NCBI GenBank assembly: GCA_902776545.1
Contig: CACYQO010000018.1
Coordinates: forward strand, 20,818-84,817
Origin: an uncultured Prevotellaceae bacterium
GTDB taxonomy: Bacteria; Bacteroidota; Bacteroidia; Bacteroidales; Bacteroidaceae
Reading direction: 5' to 3'
DNA length: 64,000 nucleotides
Below, piece by piece: positions 26,142 through 34,950 of the stretch. The notes below the pieces were generated by a model. It ran no database searches, was not told the origin of the DNA, and saw only the letters and a program-made list of their open reading frames with translations. The position numbers and the translations under genes are program-made. Position 1 is the stretch's first letter. The number at the start of each line of letters is the position of its first letter.

Positions 26142-28714
26142 AAAAGCTACTTATAATTCTAATTGCGATGTGCTGTTTCGTTGATGTTCTGGCGCAGAAG
26201 GTTACGCGCAACTACGAGAACGTATCTATGTCAGATGCATTACTCGACCTCAACGAACAGTTCCGTGATTATAACATCAGCTTTATGTACAACGAGTTGG
26301 AAGATTTCCGAGTGACCACTCACGTCAGGCATAAGTCTGTTTCTGAGGCCATTCAGCAGATCATAGGTTTCTATCCCGTTCGTGTCGTCCAGCACAGTAA
26401 AAAGGAATTCTTTATAGAGTGTACGCATAAGGCCAGTCTTCATCTGAAGGGTTCCATTATCGACGAGACGGGCCGGCCTGTTGCCTATGCCAACGTTCTC
26501 TTGCTTTCCCCATCAGACTCAACCGTCATTGATGGAGGTGTGAGTAATGAGGCTGGCTACTTCGTCATCCCATGTGATATGAATCCCGTCATCGTCCGTA
26601 TCTCCTATGTTGGATACAAAACCATATTCAAGCATTGTAACAACCTTGAACTCGGCACCGTCAGGATGCACTCTGAGACACAAGCGCTGAAAGGTGTGAC
26701 CATAGAAGGCCAAACGCCTATCCTGCGTCGTGAGGCAGGAAAGATTGTTTTCGACACCCGTTACATTACCGGAGCCATCAATGCTACCGATTTGCTGCGT
26801 TATGCACCAGGCGTGATGCTTCACGATGATGACATCAGCCTCTTTGGGACCACGGGCATCATCTTCTGCATCAACAATAAGGAACAGCATATAGGCCAAA
26901 GGGAAATGCTACAGATCCTGAAGTCCTATCCGGCTTCAGATGTGGAGAAGATAGAAATCATCCAGACACCAGGGGCCGAATACTCGGCATCAGGCAATGC
27001 GGGCATCATCAACCTGATTCTGAAGAAGAAAGGCAACGACTATATCGGCGGTTCCATGGGTTATGCCCATACACAATATGAGGAGCATGGTGACGAGGCG
27101 AATGCCAATGTGATTTATAACAAGGGAAAGCTATCAACCTCACTCAACGTGGCTGGCATTTGGGACAATACCCGTTACAAGGAGACAAACACCCTGACAT
27201 TTGATCATACCATACGCGACAACATTGATAATGGCCACATCAGAAAGAACAACTACTCAGCCCGGTGGCAGATCGACTATGATGCTTCAGACCGATTCAA
27301 TGTTGGCGCATACGCCATGTTCAGTGACGGTGACCGTCAACTGGATGTAGACGGTAAATACATCAAAAGAAACAACATCCAAAGTGTCGACACATCCCAA
27401 ATCCAGCGTCAGGAAGAAACTCGGACCTATGCCCTGAATATCTATGCCTCACAGAAACTGAATGCTGAAAGCTCAAAGATAGACTATAATCTGGACTATT
27501 ACCACATGAAGATGAGCGACGATCGTATGTCGGAAGCGCATTACGTTTATGATGAGAATTGGTTTGAGAAATTCATCTATCTGAACAAGATCACGCAGAA
27601 CGTCACAAGTTTTTCTGCCAAAGTGGATGCTAATGTCAGTAAGTTCAAGTTAGGCTGCCATTATACATTCACCTGCAGTAACCGTGACATCAACTTCTCC
27701 TGGGCACCCAGCTATATGGAATGGAGCAACTTCATTTATGATGAAAATGTACTTTCAGCGTATGCAGAATATAGCGGGAAGTGGGGAGACAAACTTTCTT
27801 TTAATCTTGGCGGACGTTATGAGCATACTTGGACGAAAGGACATAGACTGTCGAAAGTCGATGACATTGCACATCATACCGAATACGGCAGGTTCTTCCC
27901 CTCACTCAGTATTGGATATCAGCCCCATCGGGACCATTCCCTGAACTGGAATCTCAGCAGCCGCATAACCAGACCAAACGTCATCAACGTGAACCCTGAT
28001 ACCCTTTGCAACGACATCTATCATAACACGTGGGGCAATCCATACCTGAAACCAACCTATCTTTATAAGGCCATGATGGGATACACATACAAGGGTGTGC
28101 TGAGTTTTGATCTTTATTATGCCTATGAGCCTAACAGCATGACTCAGGTTTCCTTAATTGACGGGTTAGAAACAACTTTTAGCACATGGGACAATGTGGT
28201 GGATCAGCAAAGCCTCGGCATTAACTCATTCTATTATTTCGACCGTCTGAAATGGATGAACGCCATTCTGATGCAGGGTGTCTGTTGGAGCAGAACCACT
28301 GGCGACGGACAGCGCACGCTGACTGGCATTGAAGGATGGAGTTATACGGATGTATTGCAGACGTCTTTCTTCTTTGACCGCGATCGCAAATGGACAGCCA
28401 ACCTCAACGTTACATACAGTTCTCCTGAGAAAGATGTCACTAAGACTTTGGATGGCCGCTATATGATTGATGCGGGACTGCAATACCGTTTTTGGAAAGA
28501 CCACCTGACGATTGGTCTCACTTGCCGGAACCTGTTTGCTTCTCGTATCAGCGGAACAGAATATCTCGGCACTACGGCGATGGACTTTGATAATAAGTTC
28601 AATTATCGGCAGTTCCGTCTGACGCTTACCTATAACTGGGGTGCCAAACTGCGACATGAACAACGTCGTTATGAAAGTGATGAGATGCAAGAACGCATAG
28701 TGAACGATTTCTAA
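26138..28714 (+). CDS. STN-domain outer-membrane beta-barrel receptor
   Basis: This 858-residue protein starts with a signal peptide (MKKLLIILIAMCCFVDVLAQ), then an STN signalling domain (about 25-95), a carboxypeptidase-regulatory-like beta-sandwich (SLHLKGSIIDETGRPVAYAN, 105-185), a plug-like region (DLLRYAPGVMLHDDD, IEIIQTPGAEYSASGNAGIIN, 225-310), and a C-terminal barrel of the outer-membrane protein type found in TonB-linked Bacteroidetes receptors. The STN domain should signal to the membrane protein encoded just before it and so to the sigma factor. The ligand is not known. Confidence 0.85.
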   Translation: MKKLLIILIAMCCFVDVLAQKVTRNYENVSMSDALLDLNEQFRDYNISFMYNELEDFRVTTHVRHKSVSEAIQQIIGFYPVRVVQHSKKEFFIECTHKASLHLKGSIIDETGRPVAYANVLLLSPSDSTVIDGGVSNEAGYFVIPCDMNPVIVRISYVGYKTIFKHCNNLELGTVRMHSETQALKGVTIEGQTPILRREAGKIVFDTRYITGAINATDLLRYAPGVMLHDDDISLFGTTGIIFCINNKEQHIGQREMLQILKSYPASDVEKIEIIQTPGAEYSASGNAGIINLILKKKGNDYIGGSMGYAHTQYEEHGDEANANVIYNKGKLSTSLNVAGIWDNTRYKETNTLTFDHTIRDNIDNGHIRKNNYSARWQIDYDASDRFNVGAYAMFSDGDRQLDVDGKYIKRNNIQSVDTSQIQRQEETRTYALNIYASQKLNAESSKIDYNLDYYHMKMSDDRMSEAHYVYDENWFEKFIYLNKITQNVTSFSAKVDANVSKFKLGCHYTFTCSNRDINFSWAPSYMEWSNFIYDENVLSAYAEYSGKWGDKLSFNLGGRYEHTWTKGHRLSKVDDIAHHTEYGRFFPSLSIGYQPHRDHSLNWNLSSRITRPNVINVNPDTLCNDIYHNTWGNPYLKPTYLYKAMMGYTYKGVLSFDLYYAYEPNSMTQVSLIDGLETTFSTWDNVVDQQSLGINSFYYFDRLKWMNAILMQGVCWSRTTGDGQRTLTGIEGWSYTDVLQTSFFFDRDRKWTANLNVTYSSPEKDVTKTLDGRYMIDAGLQYRFWKDHLTIGLTCRNLFASRISGTEYLGTTAMDFDNKFNYRQFRLTLTYNWGAKLRHEQRRYESDEMQERIVNDF

Positions 28715-28721
28715 CAGCAAT

Positions 28722-29813
28722 ATGAAACAACTGAATTTATCAGATTGGAAGGAACTTAACAACTCCTTCCCCAGGCGGCTCATCTATCATGCGGGCATTG
28801 ACTGTGGTTTCACAGTCGAACTGAACTACATGGTTAATGCGATGCTCTATTGCTTGGCAAACGGGTATCAGTTCCAACTCTATTCTGAAGATGCCAACTT
28901 CGGAACTGGTAAGGGATGGACGGAATACTTCGCACCATTCTGTGAAGAGGTTCACGAGGCGTTTCATCATAAATACAACCTGCACCGCCCACCCACATGG
29001 CGACGTGCTATGAAGAATGTCGTTAAAACGAGATCGCTGTCTTTTGTCTTCTGGAAACTGAAGTTCCTGCTGAAGTCTCTCGTTGGCCATTGGCTGGCTT
29101 TCAGGGCATACGGCGAATATGTCAGGCTGAGTCAGGATGTGGCCCATGAGCCTGACAAGCATTACCACATCCCAGCCCTTGGGCTCAATGGCTCCTATAC
29201 CGAGGCCTATGCGATGCTGGCAAGGATGATCTGGCAGCCACAGCCCGAAGTGCAACAGCAGATGGCAGACACTAAGCGTCGCCTGTTGCTGCCACAAGTT
29301 TATTCAGGCGTTCATATCCGGGGAGGCGACAAGGCCCAAGAGGCACGACTGATCACAGGTCGGCAAATCATTGAGGCTCTGCATCCTCAAGAAGGTGACA
29401 GTATCTTTGCCCTTGCCGACAACTACCAACAATTGGAAATAGTCCGGAGTGAGTTTCCCCAATTACGCATCGTCTCATTGTGCCAACCAGAAGACCAAGG
29501 TTACTCCCACAAGGCATTTTGCACGTCAGGTCCATTGGAGAAGAAAACAGCCATTGTAAGGCTTATTGTCTCCATAGACCTGTTGCTTCATGCCAGTAAG
29601 TTTGTCGGCAGCATCACCACAGGCCCCAGCGTTTTCATCATGAAACAACGATGTGCAGAGCCTTCCGTTGTAGCCGTCGACTGTTCGAGAGATGCGTTAG
29701 AGTCTGTCCTTTCCCTTCCCATAGATCATCGTGCTGCCATCTCTGCAAAAAGCTTACTTCGTCCCTCTGGCTATGCGTTTCTTGCCGTTTTGGATGACGA
29801 AGCCCTTATATGA
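28722..29813 (+). CDS. Fucosyltransferase-like glycosyltransferase
   Basis: This 363-residue protein has no signal peptide or membrane segment. GVHIRGGDKAQEARLI resembles the H-x-R-R-x-D-K region of alpha-1,6-fucosyltransferases (GT23/NodZ, FUT8 type). The later segment DLLLHASKFVGSITTGPSVFI resembles their second donor-site motif. It likely transfers a sugar from a GDP-type donor, possibly fucose; this is inference. It follows the receptor by 7 bp. Its last 60 nt overlap the convergent end of the serpin gene. Confidence 0.65.
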   Translation: MKQLNLSDWKELNNSFPRRLIYHAGIDCGFTVELNYMVNAMLYCLANGYQFQLYSEDANFGTGKGWTEYFAPFCEEVHEAFHHKYNLHRPPTWRRAMKNVVKTRSLSFVFWKLKFLLKSLVGHWLAFRAYGEYVRLSQDVAHEPDKHYHIPALGLNGSYTEAYAMLARMIWQPQPEVQQQMADTKRRLLLPQVYSGVHIRGGDKAQEARLITGRQIIEALHPQEGDSIFALADNYQQLEIVRSEFPQLRIVSLCQPEDQGYSHKAFCTSGPLEKKTAIVRLIVSIDLLLHASKFVGSITTGPSVFIMKQRCAEPSVVAVDCSRDALESVLSLPIDHRAAISAKSLLRPSGYAFLAVLDDEALI

Positions 29814-31715
29814 GGTGTTGACTTTCTGGCCAGAGAGGTTGTAGATATGGCCGTCAGCAGCCGGCTTGGGCTCTGCCTTCGTGCCGACGATGCCACTTCT
29901 GATGTCAGCCGTCACACCACCCGTATATTGGCCGATGAAGAAGATAGTGCCTGTAGACTGTTCGCTGATGATGTATAGGAACGGACGATTGGCGTGGAAC
30001 TGCTTCGGCTCTTCTGGCATAGCGGATCCTGCTGCTTCTATTATTGTGACGGCTGCTGCCTCTGTACCTTCCTCATCGAGCTTGATCTTAGCCACCTGGA
30101 ACATATTACTGATGTAACTTGGAACATTGCAGAAAAAGGGGAACTCTGCATCGAGAGTGAATGCTTTAGGCATACCTAAGTCTGCCATTACCTCCACCAG
30201 GGGCTGATTGGTATCTGTCTCAAAGCGAGGCAGTTTCAAATCCACATCTTTATACTGATAATTCGGCTGCCAGCTGTTGCCGCTAAAGGTCTCAAGCACC
30301 TCGCCGACGGTCTTGTTCTCACGCGGCAGGAAGATGTCCATCCTGTAAGCCCCATTGCCGTATGGCAGGCGGACGGCCTGATAGAGGTCGTTCTCTGCAT
30401 AGAGTAATCCTTCTCTGAATTTGTGCATCATGGGCACTTCGTCGCCTCCTCCAAACGATTCTTCCTGAGTGTTCTCCTTTCTGAAGGGATTGCTCCAGAT
30501 GCCCTTGAAATAGAGGGCATTGAGGAGATAACTGACGGCGGAAGGGTTGAATGTCCTTTCATCAAGCACCTTGGGAATCATACCCATCGTGTGGTCACTG
30601 GCCCATTGGTTGATGACGTCCATCGTCTCGCCGTCTGCGAAGTCGCGGTTCTGGGGCTGGGCGTCGTAATAGGTGTTCACTTTATCCACGAAATCCTCTT
30701 GCAGACGATAGCCGAGGCCTTCGTTCATAAAGATGGTGTTGGCAATCATGGCCTTGGTCTTCTCGTCGAGCGTGTTTGACTCCTTCAGCATCTTCTGGCA
30801 GAAAGCATTGATGGCATCAGCGCTTTGCTCCCCTGCCTGAGGGGAGCTGTTCGTAGGACTGAGGGGTGGGAGGCCGAAGCCAAGTGTCTGATTGATTTCT
30901 TTCAAGGTTTCTCCGTCAGCTCCGTTGTTGAGCATACCCAAGGCAAAGGTGATGCTTAGGGGCGAAAGTATCTTGCTCTTTTCTCCTCGTGCCTTGCGGA
31001 AGAGGTTAAAGGCAAAGTCGTTGTTGCTGTTGATCAGTTCCTGTTCACCTTCCGCCAGCTCTATCTCCTTGGGTGCATCGAAGTCTGAATTGTAAAAGTA
31101 GAAGTCTTTACCAATCACCGAGTACAATTTCATATAGTCACAGATGCAGGTTGGCTGTGGAGCAAAGGGGTCCATCATCAGACCAGCGTCTTTGAATCCG
31201 ACTCCCTCCACACACAAGTAGCCAATGTCAACAATACTGCCGTCTGAAAGCGCATCATAATAGCGGTATCTACGGAATAACTGACTATTAGCTTTGATGG
31301 TCTCAGCGACACGAGTTGCGTTGGAGAAGTGCCCATCGGAAAAGTGTATGCCGAAGTCAAAACCGATTATGTCTTCATTTCCATCCCACGTATATACCCG
31401 TCCTTCTTCGTCTTCTCGGAGGGCACTGGCGTATGTTTTCTTACCATTTTTCTCGTCATACTTGTACAGCTTCATATATTGAAGGTTGTTGATGGTGGTG
31501 TCGCCTTTAAGAGTGTAGTGCACAAACCACATGTCTTCGAAGTAGTTACTGCCATCAAGGCCTGACGATTCGCGGTCTATAAAATGATGATAGACATAGG
31601 TCCACCTCTTACCTTGCTCCAGCATGGGACGCTTGGGTGCTGCTGCCTGTGCGGCTGCAACACAAACTGACAACGTCAGCACAACACAAATCCATAATAC
31701 GTTTTTCTTCTTCAT
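29754..31715 (-). CDS. Secreted serpin with extra N-terminal domain
   Basis: This is a 653-residue serine-protease inhibitor-type protein. The order is: signal peptide (1-24, ending AAAQA); a domain of about 200 residues that I do not recognise, rich in Tyr/Asp; the serpin fold (about 230-610) starting NNDFAFNLFRKA and LSPLSITFALGMLNNGA; and a C-terminal YNLSGQKV..KGFVI segment typical of Bacteroidetes secreted proteins. The reactive-centre hinge EEGTEAAAVT (about 548-557) fits inhibitory serpins; counting from P17 puts P1-P1' at about Ser-Ala, suggesting elastase-like targets. A palindrome-coded insertion lies in the serpin domain (30827-30847). Confidence 0.9.
   Translation of the reverse strand: MKKKNVLWICVVLTLSVCVAAAQAAAPKRPMLEQGKRWTYVYHHFIDRESSGLDGSNYFEDMWFVHYTLKGDTTINNLQYMKLYKYDEKNGKKTYASALREDEEGRVYTWDGNEDIIGFDFGIHFSDGHFSNATRVAETIKANSQLFRRYRYYDALSDGSIVDIGYLCVEGVGFKDAGLMMDPFAPQPTCICDYMKLYSVIGKDFYFYNSDFDAPKEIELAEGEQELINSNNDFAFNLFRKARGEKSKILSPLSITFALGMLNNGADGETLKEINQTLGFGLPPLSPTNSSPQAGEQSADAINAFCQKMLKESNTLDEKTKAMIANTIFMNEGLGYRLQEDFVDKVNTYYDAQPQNRDFADGETMDVINQWASDHTMGMIPKVLDERTFNPSAVSYLLNALYFKGIWSNPFRKENTQEESFGGGDEVPMMHKFREGLLYAENDLYQAVRLPYGNGAYRMDIFLPRENKTVGEVLETFSGNSWQPNYQYKDVDLKLPRFETDTNQPLVEVMADLGMPKAFTLDAEFPFFCNVPSYISNMFQVAKIKLDEEGTEAAAVTIIEAAGSAMPEEPKQFHANRPFLYIISEQSTGTIFFIGQYTGGVTADIRSGIVGTKAEPKPAADGHIYNLSGQKVNTSYKGFVIQNGKKRIARGTK
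30827..30847. repeat. Palindrome inside the serpin coding region
   Basis: GCTCCCC (30827-30833) and GGGGAGC (30841-30847) pair perfectly around a 7-nt loop. It is read in frame as part of a Ser/Pro-rich loop (SPTNSSPQAGEQ) not expected in a serpin. It resembles the palindrome in the GH95 gene. Confidence 0.75.
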
Positions 31716-31922
31716 ATCATTTTGTTTTAAATGCGAAATTACACCTTATCTATATATATAACACGTGAAGAAGCAAAACCTTGCAAAAAATCCGAGATAT
31801 TTATAATCTTTTAACGGTTTTTGAGTGTTGTGTACTGTTACGAAGATCGGCAATCGAAGAGATGTCAGTTCTCTTTTGATATATGTCAATTGTACGTGTA
31901 CGTACACAATGATGAGTGCTGA

Positions 31923-31970
31923 TGACGATTTGTAACGAAAGGAGAGGGTTTGGAGACAAAGTGTAAACAA
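31923..31970 (+). promoter_or_regulatory. Far-upstream conserved element of the glnB promoter
   Basis: A block containing GACGATTTGTAACGAAA begins 149 nt upstream of the glnB -7 element. The same block begins 149 nt upstream of the amt2 -7 element (34760). AGTGTAAACAA at 31960-31970 recurs near gltB. It is part of the 435-bp gap 31716-32150, which holds no gene I can support; a weak -7 match for the serpin (TAATTTCGC, minus, 31733-31741) is at the other end. Confidence 0.6.
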
Positions 31971-31998
31971 AATGAAAGGAAAAGATGATGTATAGTTT

Positions 31999-32027
31999 AC
32001 AAAGTGTCAGTTGGTGAAAGTTTTAAC
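31999..32027 (+). promoter_or_regulatory. Shared nitrogen box upstream of glnB
   Basis: This 29-nt element begins ACAAAGTGTCAGTT and ends GTTTTAAC. It matches the gltB box at 22 of 29 positions and aligns ungapped to the amt2 box. All three end 45 nt before the -7 element. Confidence 0.7.
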
Positions 32028-32071
32028 AATCAAAGAGAAAGAAAAATGAGTGAATATTTATCAAAACGTCG

Positions 32072-32081
32072 TACCTTTGCA
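32072..32081 (+). promoter_or_regulatory. -7 promoter element for glnB-amtB
   Basis: TACCTTTGCA lies 70 bp before the glnB ATG. The leader contains a small AACCC/GGGTT hairpin. Confidence 0.8.
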
Positions 32082-32150
32082 CTCGATAATTATCACAATG
32101 TAACCCAAAGAAAGGGTTTAGAGAGTATTAATTTAATAAGGTAAAAAGGT

Positions 32151-32498
32151 ATGAAAAGGATTGAAGCAATTATCAGGAAGACGAAGTTTGAGGAGGTCAA
32201 GGAGGCCTTGCTCAACTCAGACATCGACTGGTTTGAGTACCATAACGTGCACGGCATCGGACAGAGCCGTCAGGAGAGGATCTATCGTGGCGTGCAGTAT
32301 TCTACTGACGTGATAGAGCGTGTGGCACTGACCATCGTATGTCGTGATCCGCTGGTGGAGCCGACGGTGAAGGTGATACTGAAAACGGCCCATACGGGTG
32401 AGGTTGGTGACGGCCGCATCTTCGTGAGCGAGATGATCGACACGTGGAGCATCCGCACAGGCGAACACGGTGACACCGTATTGAGAGACAAGAAATAA
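32151..32498 (+). CDS. glnB: PII nitrogen regulatory protein
   Basis: This 115-residue signal-transduction protein senses 2-oxoglutarate and adenylate nucleotides and controls ammonium uptake. The T-loop (about 37-55) carries RIYRGVQYSTD with Tyr50 at the position of the modified Tyr51. The B-loop region TGEVGDGRIFVSEM and the C-terminal signature are intact. It is directly upstream of amtB, the usual partner that PII blocks when nitrogen is plentiful. I cannot tell glnB from glnK by sequence alone. Confidence 0.95.
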   Translation: MKRIEAIIRKTKFEEVKEALLNSDIDWFEYHNVHGIGQSRQERIYRGVQYSTDVIERVALTIVCRDPLVEPTVKVILKTAHTGEVGDGRIFVSEMIDTWSIRTGEHGDTVLRDKK

Positions 32499-32508
32499 TA
32501 TTTATTAA

Positions 32509-32590
32509 TAACGACAACATGGACAACTAAGACAACTTTTCTTTATCGCCCACGGGCGAATGTTGTTATGGTTGTCAAAGTTGTTGTAAA
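32509..32590. repeat. ACAAC-unit hairpin between glnB and amtB
   Basis: The left arm repeats GACAAC units (ACAACATGGACAACTAAG), the right arm GTTGT units (GTTGTTATGGTTGTC), with a CGCCC/GGGCG inner stem. It forms a long imperfect hairpin in the 104-bp gap. It may attenuate amtB or stabilise glnB mRNA. Confidence 0.65.
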
Positions 32591-32602
32591 AAAGAAAGAA
32601 TT

Positions 32603-33859
32603 ATGAACGAAATTGGATTATCACTCGATACCGTATGGATGCTATTGGCAGCCATGTTGGTTTTCTGGATGCAGCCGGGCTTTGCGCTGTGTGAAGCAGG
32701 CTTTACGCGTAGTAAGAACACGGCAAACATCCTGATGAAGAACTTTGTCGACTTCATGTTCGGCTCGTTGCTGTTCTTCTTCTTAGGTTTTGGATTCATG
32801 TTTGGCGGTGATGTGCTTGGTGGTTTCATCGGCATGCCGAACTGGGGTGACCTGAGTTTCTACAAGGGCGACCTGCCCGTAGAAGGTTTCCTGATCTTTG
32901 AGACCGTCTTCTGTGCCACTTCTGCCACCATCGTCAGCGGTGCAATGGCTGAGCGCACGAAGTTCTCTATGTATCTGATTTACAGTGCCGTGATCTCTCT
33001 GATCATCTATCCCGTCGAGGGTCACTGGACGTGGGGTGGCGGATGGCTTTGCAACGATGCTGCCGACGGCTTTATGATGTCGACCTTTGGCGACGTGTTC
33101 CACGACTTTGCAGGCTCTGCCATCGTGCATAGCGTGGGTGGTGTGCTGGCTCTGATTGGTGCTCTGGCCCTCGGTCCCCGTATCGGCAAGTATGCGAAGG
33201 ACGGCAAGAGCCGTGCTATCCCTGGTCACAACCTGACGATGGCTGCCCTGGGTGTGTTCATCCTCTGGCTGGGATGGTTCGGATTCAACCCAGGTTCTCA
33301 GCTGGCTGCCTCTGGTGAAGTGAACCGCATCGCCATCTCGCATGTGTTCCTGACCACGAACCTCGCTGCTGCTGCAGGTGGTGTGGCTACGATGTTCCTC
33401 ACGATGATCAAGTATGGCAAGCCGTCACTCTCTCTGACGCTGAACGGTGTGCTGGCCGGACTCGTGGGTATCACGGCAGGCTGTGACCTCGTATCACCGA
33501 TGGGTGCCGTCATCATCGGACTCGTCTGTGGACTGGTGCTGGTGTATGCCATCGAGTTCATCGACCACGTGCTACATATCGACGATCCTGTGGGTGCTTC
33601 GTCAGTACACGGTGTCTGCGGTATCCTGGGTACGCTGATGACAGGTCTGCTGTCTACTTCTAATGGTGCCTTCTACGGTTACGGCTGGGGATTCTTCGGT
33701 GCTGAGTGCTTCGGCATCCTGGTGATCGACCTTTGGGCTGCTGCCTGCGGATTCGCCCTCTTCTACGGCATCAAGTATGCTCACGGCCTGCGTGTAGACA
33801 AGCGCATTGAGGAAGAAGGTCTGGATATTTACGAGCACGGAGAGGCTTGTTACAACTAA
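32603..33859 (+). CDS. amtB: Ammonium transporter (first copy)
   Basis: This 418-residue Amt/Mep/Rh channel has about 11 membrane segments. Family motifs include FWMQPGFALCEAGFTR near the N-terminus, DFAGSAIVHSVGG with the pore region, FILWLGWFGFNPGS, and VGASSVHGVCGILGT. The C-terminal tail carries residues expected to contact PII. It lies in the same operon as glnB. Confidence 0.95.
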   Translation: MNEIGLSLDTVWMLLAAMLVFWMQPGFALCEAGFTRSKNTANILMKNFVDFMFGSLLFFFLGFGFMFGGDVLGGFIGMPNWGDLSFYKGDLPVEGFLIFETVFCATSATIVSGAMAERTKFSMYLIYSAVISLIIYPVEGHWTWGGGWLCNDAADGFMMSTFGDVFHDFAGSAIVHSVGGVLALIGALALGPRIGKYAKDGKSRAIPGHNLTMAALGVFILWLGWFGFNPGSQLAASGEVNRIAISHVFLTTNLAAAAGGVATMFLTMIKYGKPSLSLTLNGVLAGLVGITAGCDLVSPMGAVIIGLVCGLVLVYAIEFIDHVLHIDDPVGASSVHGVCGILGTLMTGLLSTSNGAFYGYGWGFFGAECFGILVIDLWAAACGFALFYGIKYAHGLRVDKRIEEEGLDIYEHGEACYN

Positions 33860-33919
33860 ATAAATTGTATTAACAGGGCAATAAATTGTGAAATTTGTTG
33901 TTTATAAAAGAAAAGGATT

Positions 33920-34630
33920 ATGAAAAAGATTGTTTTATTGGCAATGGGACTGGTCATGAGCATGACCGCCATCGCACAGGATGAGATTGAGACAACGATT
34001 AGTGGAGATATCGTCAGTAGGTATATCTGGCGTGGTCAGGATTTGGGAGACGTGTCCTTGCAGCCCACTCTCGGCATCGGCTATAAAGGCTTGTCGCTGA
34101 CGGCCTGGGGCAGCGTGGGACTGACCAATTCTGAAGACACGAAGGAGTTCGATCTGACACTTGCCTACACCACAGGCGGATTTAACATCGGCATTACGGA
34201 CTACTGGTTCAACACCGGTCTCGACCCCGACAACCGCTACTTCATGTACAACGCCCACTCGACGAACCACGTGTTTGAGGCCAACATCGGCTACGATTTC
34301 GGCTTCGCATCGCTCCAGTGGTATACGAACTTTGCCGGCAACGACGGTGTGAACAAGAGCGGCAAGCGCGCCTACAGTAGTTATTTCGAGGCTAACGTCC
34401 CGTTCAAGCTGGCTACGGTCGACTGGACTGCCACCGCAGGTTTCATCCCCTTCGCCACGTCTTTCTACAACGACTGGACGTCAGGGTTCTCTGTCACCAA
34501 CCTCGCGCTGAAGGCGACGAAGGATATCAAGATCACCGATTCGTTCTCGATTCCTATCTTCGGACAGGTGGTTGCGAACCCCCGCACGCAGAAAGCTTAC
34601 CTGGTTCTTGGTTTCACGCTGCAGCCATAG
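33920..34630 (+). CDS. Putative TorF-type outer-membrane porin
   Basis: This 236-residue protein has a signal peptide (MKKIVLLAMGLVMSMTAIAQ) and then amphipathic beta strands with SRYIWRGQDLGD and FTLQP at the C-terminus. This fits the TorF putative porin family, which sits in ammonium-transport operons of Bacteroidales. It lies 60 bp after amtB, so it probably lets ammonium or amines cross the outer membrane; that role is inferred from context. Confidence 0.75.
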   Translation: MKKIVLLAMGLVMSMTAIAQDEIETTISGDIVSRYIWRGQDLGDVSLQPTLGIGYKGLSLTAWGSVGLTNSEDTKEFDLTLAYTTGGFNIGITDYWFNTGLDPDNRYFMYNAHSTNHVFEANIGYDFGFASLQWYTNFAGNDGVNKSGKRAYSSYFEANVPFKLATVDWTATAGFIPFATSFYNDWTSGFSVTNLALKATKDIKITDSFSIPIFGQVVANPRTQKAYLVLGFTLQP

Positions 34631-34642
34631 CCTTTTAATTGT

Positions 34643-34725
34643 CCTACGGATTATACGGATTTTACGGATTAACAACTTGCAGATAATCACTATGGATAAT
34701 CTGTAAAATCCGTAAAATCCGTAGG
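34643..34725. repeat. TACGGATT-unit long hairpin
   Basis: Left arm 34643-34670 (CCTACGGATTATACGGATTT...) pairs with right arm 34698-34725 (...AAATCCGTAGG) over 28 bp with about two mismatches. Arms are tandem repeats of TACGGATT. A second copy of the same family lies at 55258-55340. It sits in the 320-bp gap between the porin and amt2, which also holds the amt2 control region. Confidence 0.85.
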
Positions 34726-34759
34726 CTTTTGTATGAATCCTCTTTCTTTTTGTGGCTTT

Positions 34760-34864
34760 TGACGATTTGTAACGAAATGATAGGCTTTTGGTGCAAAAAG
34801 TTAGCAAAATGAAAGAAAATAGTGCTGCAAACTTTACAAATTGCAAGTAAGTAAGATTTTTAAC
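34760..34864 (+). promoter_or_regulatory. Shared far-upstream element and nitrogen box of amt2
   Basis: GACGATTTGTAACGAAA starts the block 149 nt upstream of the -7 element, as at glnB. The 29-nt nitrogen box is at 34836-34864 (ACAAATTGCAAGTAAG... TTTTTAAC), ending 45 nt upstream of the -7 element. Confidence 0.65.
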
Positions 34865-34908
34865 AATCAAAAAGTAAGTGAATTTATGGTTATTAATGCA
34901 AAATGTAT

Positions 34909-34917
34909 TACTTTTGC
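34909..34917 (+). promoter_or_regulatory. -7 promoter element for amt2
   Basis: TACTTTTGC lies 34 bp before the amt2 ATG. Confidence 0.75.
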
Positions 34918-34950
34918 ACCTTGAATTCAACAGAGTATTATAAATAGGGT

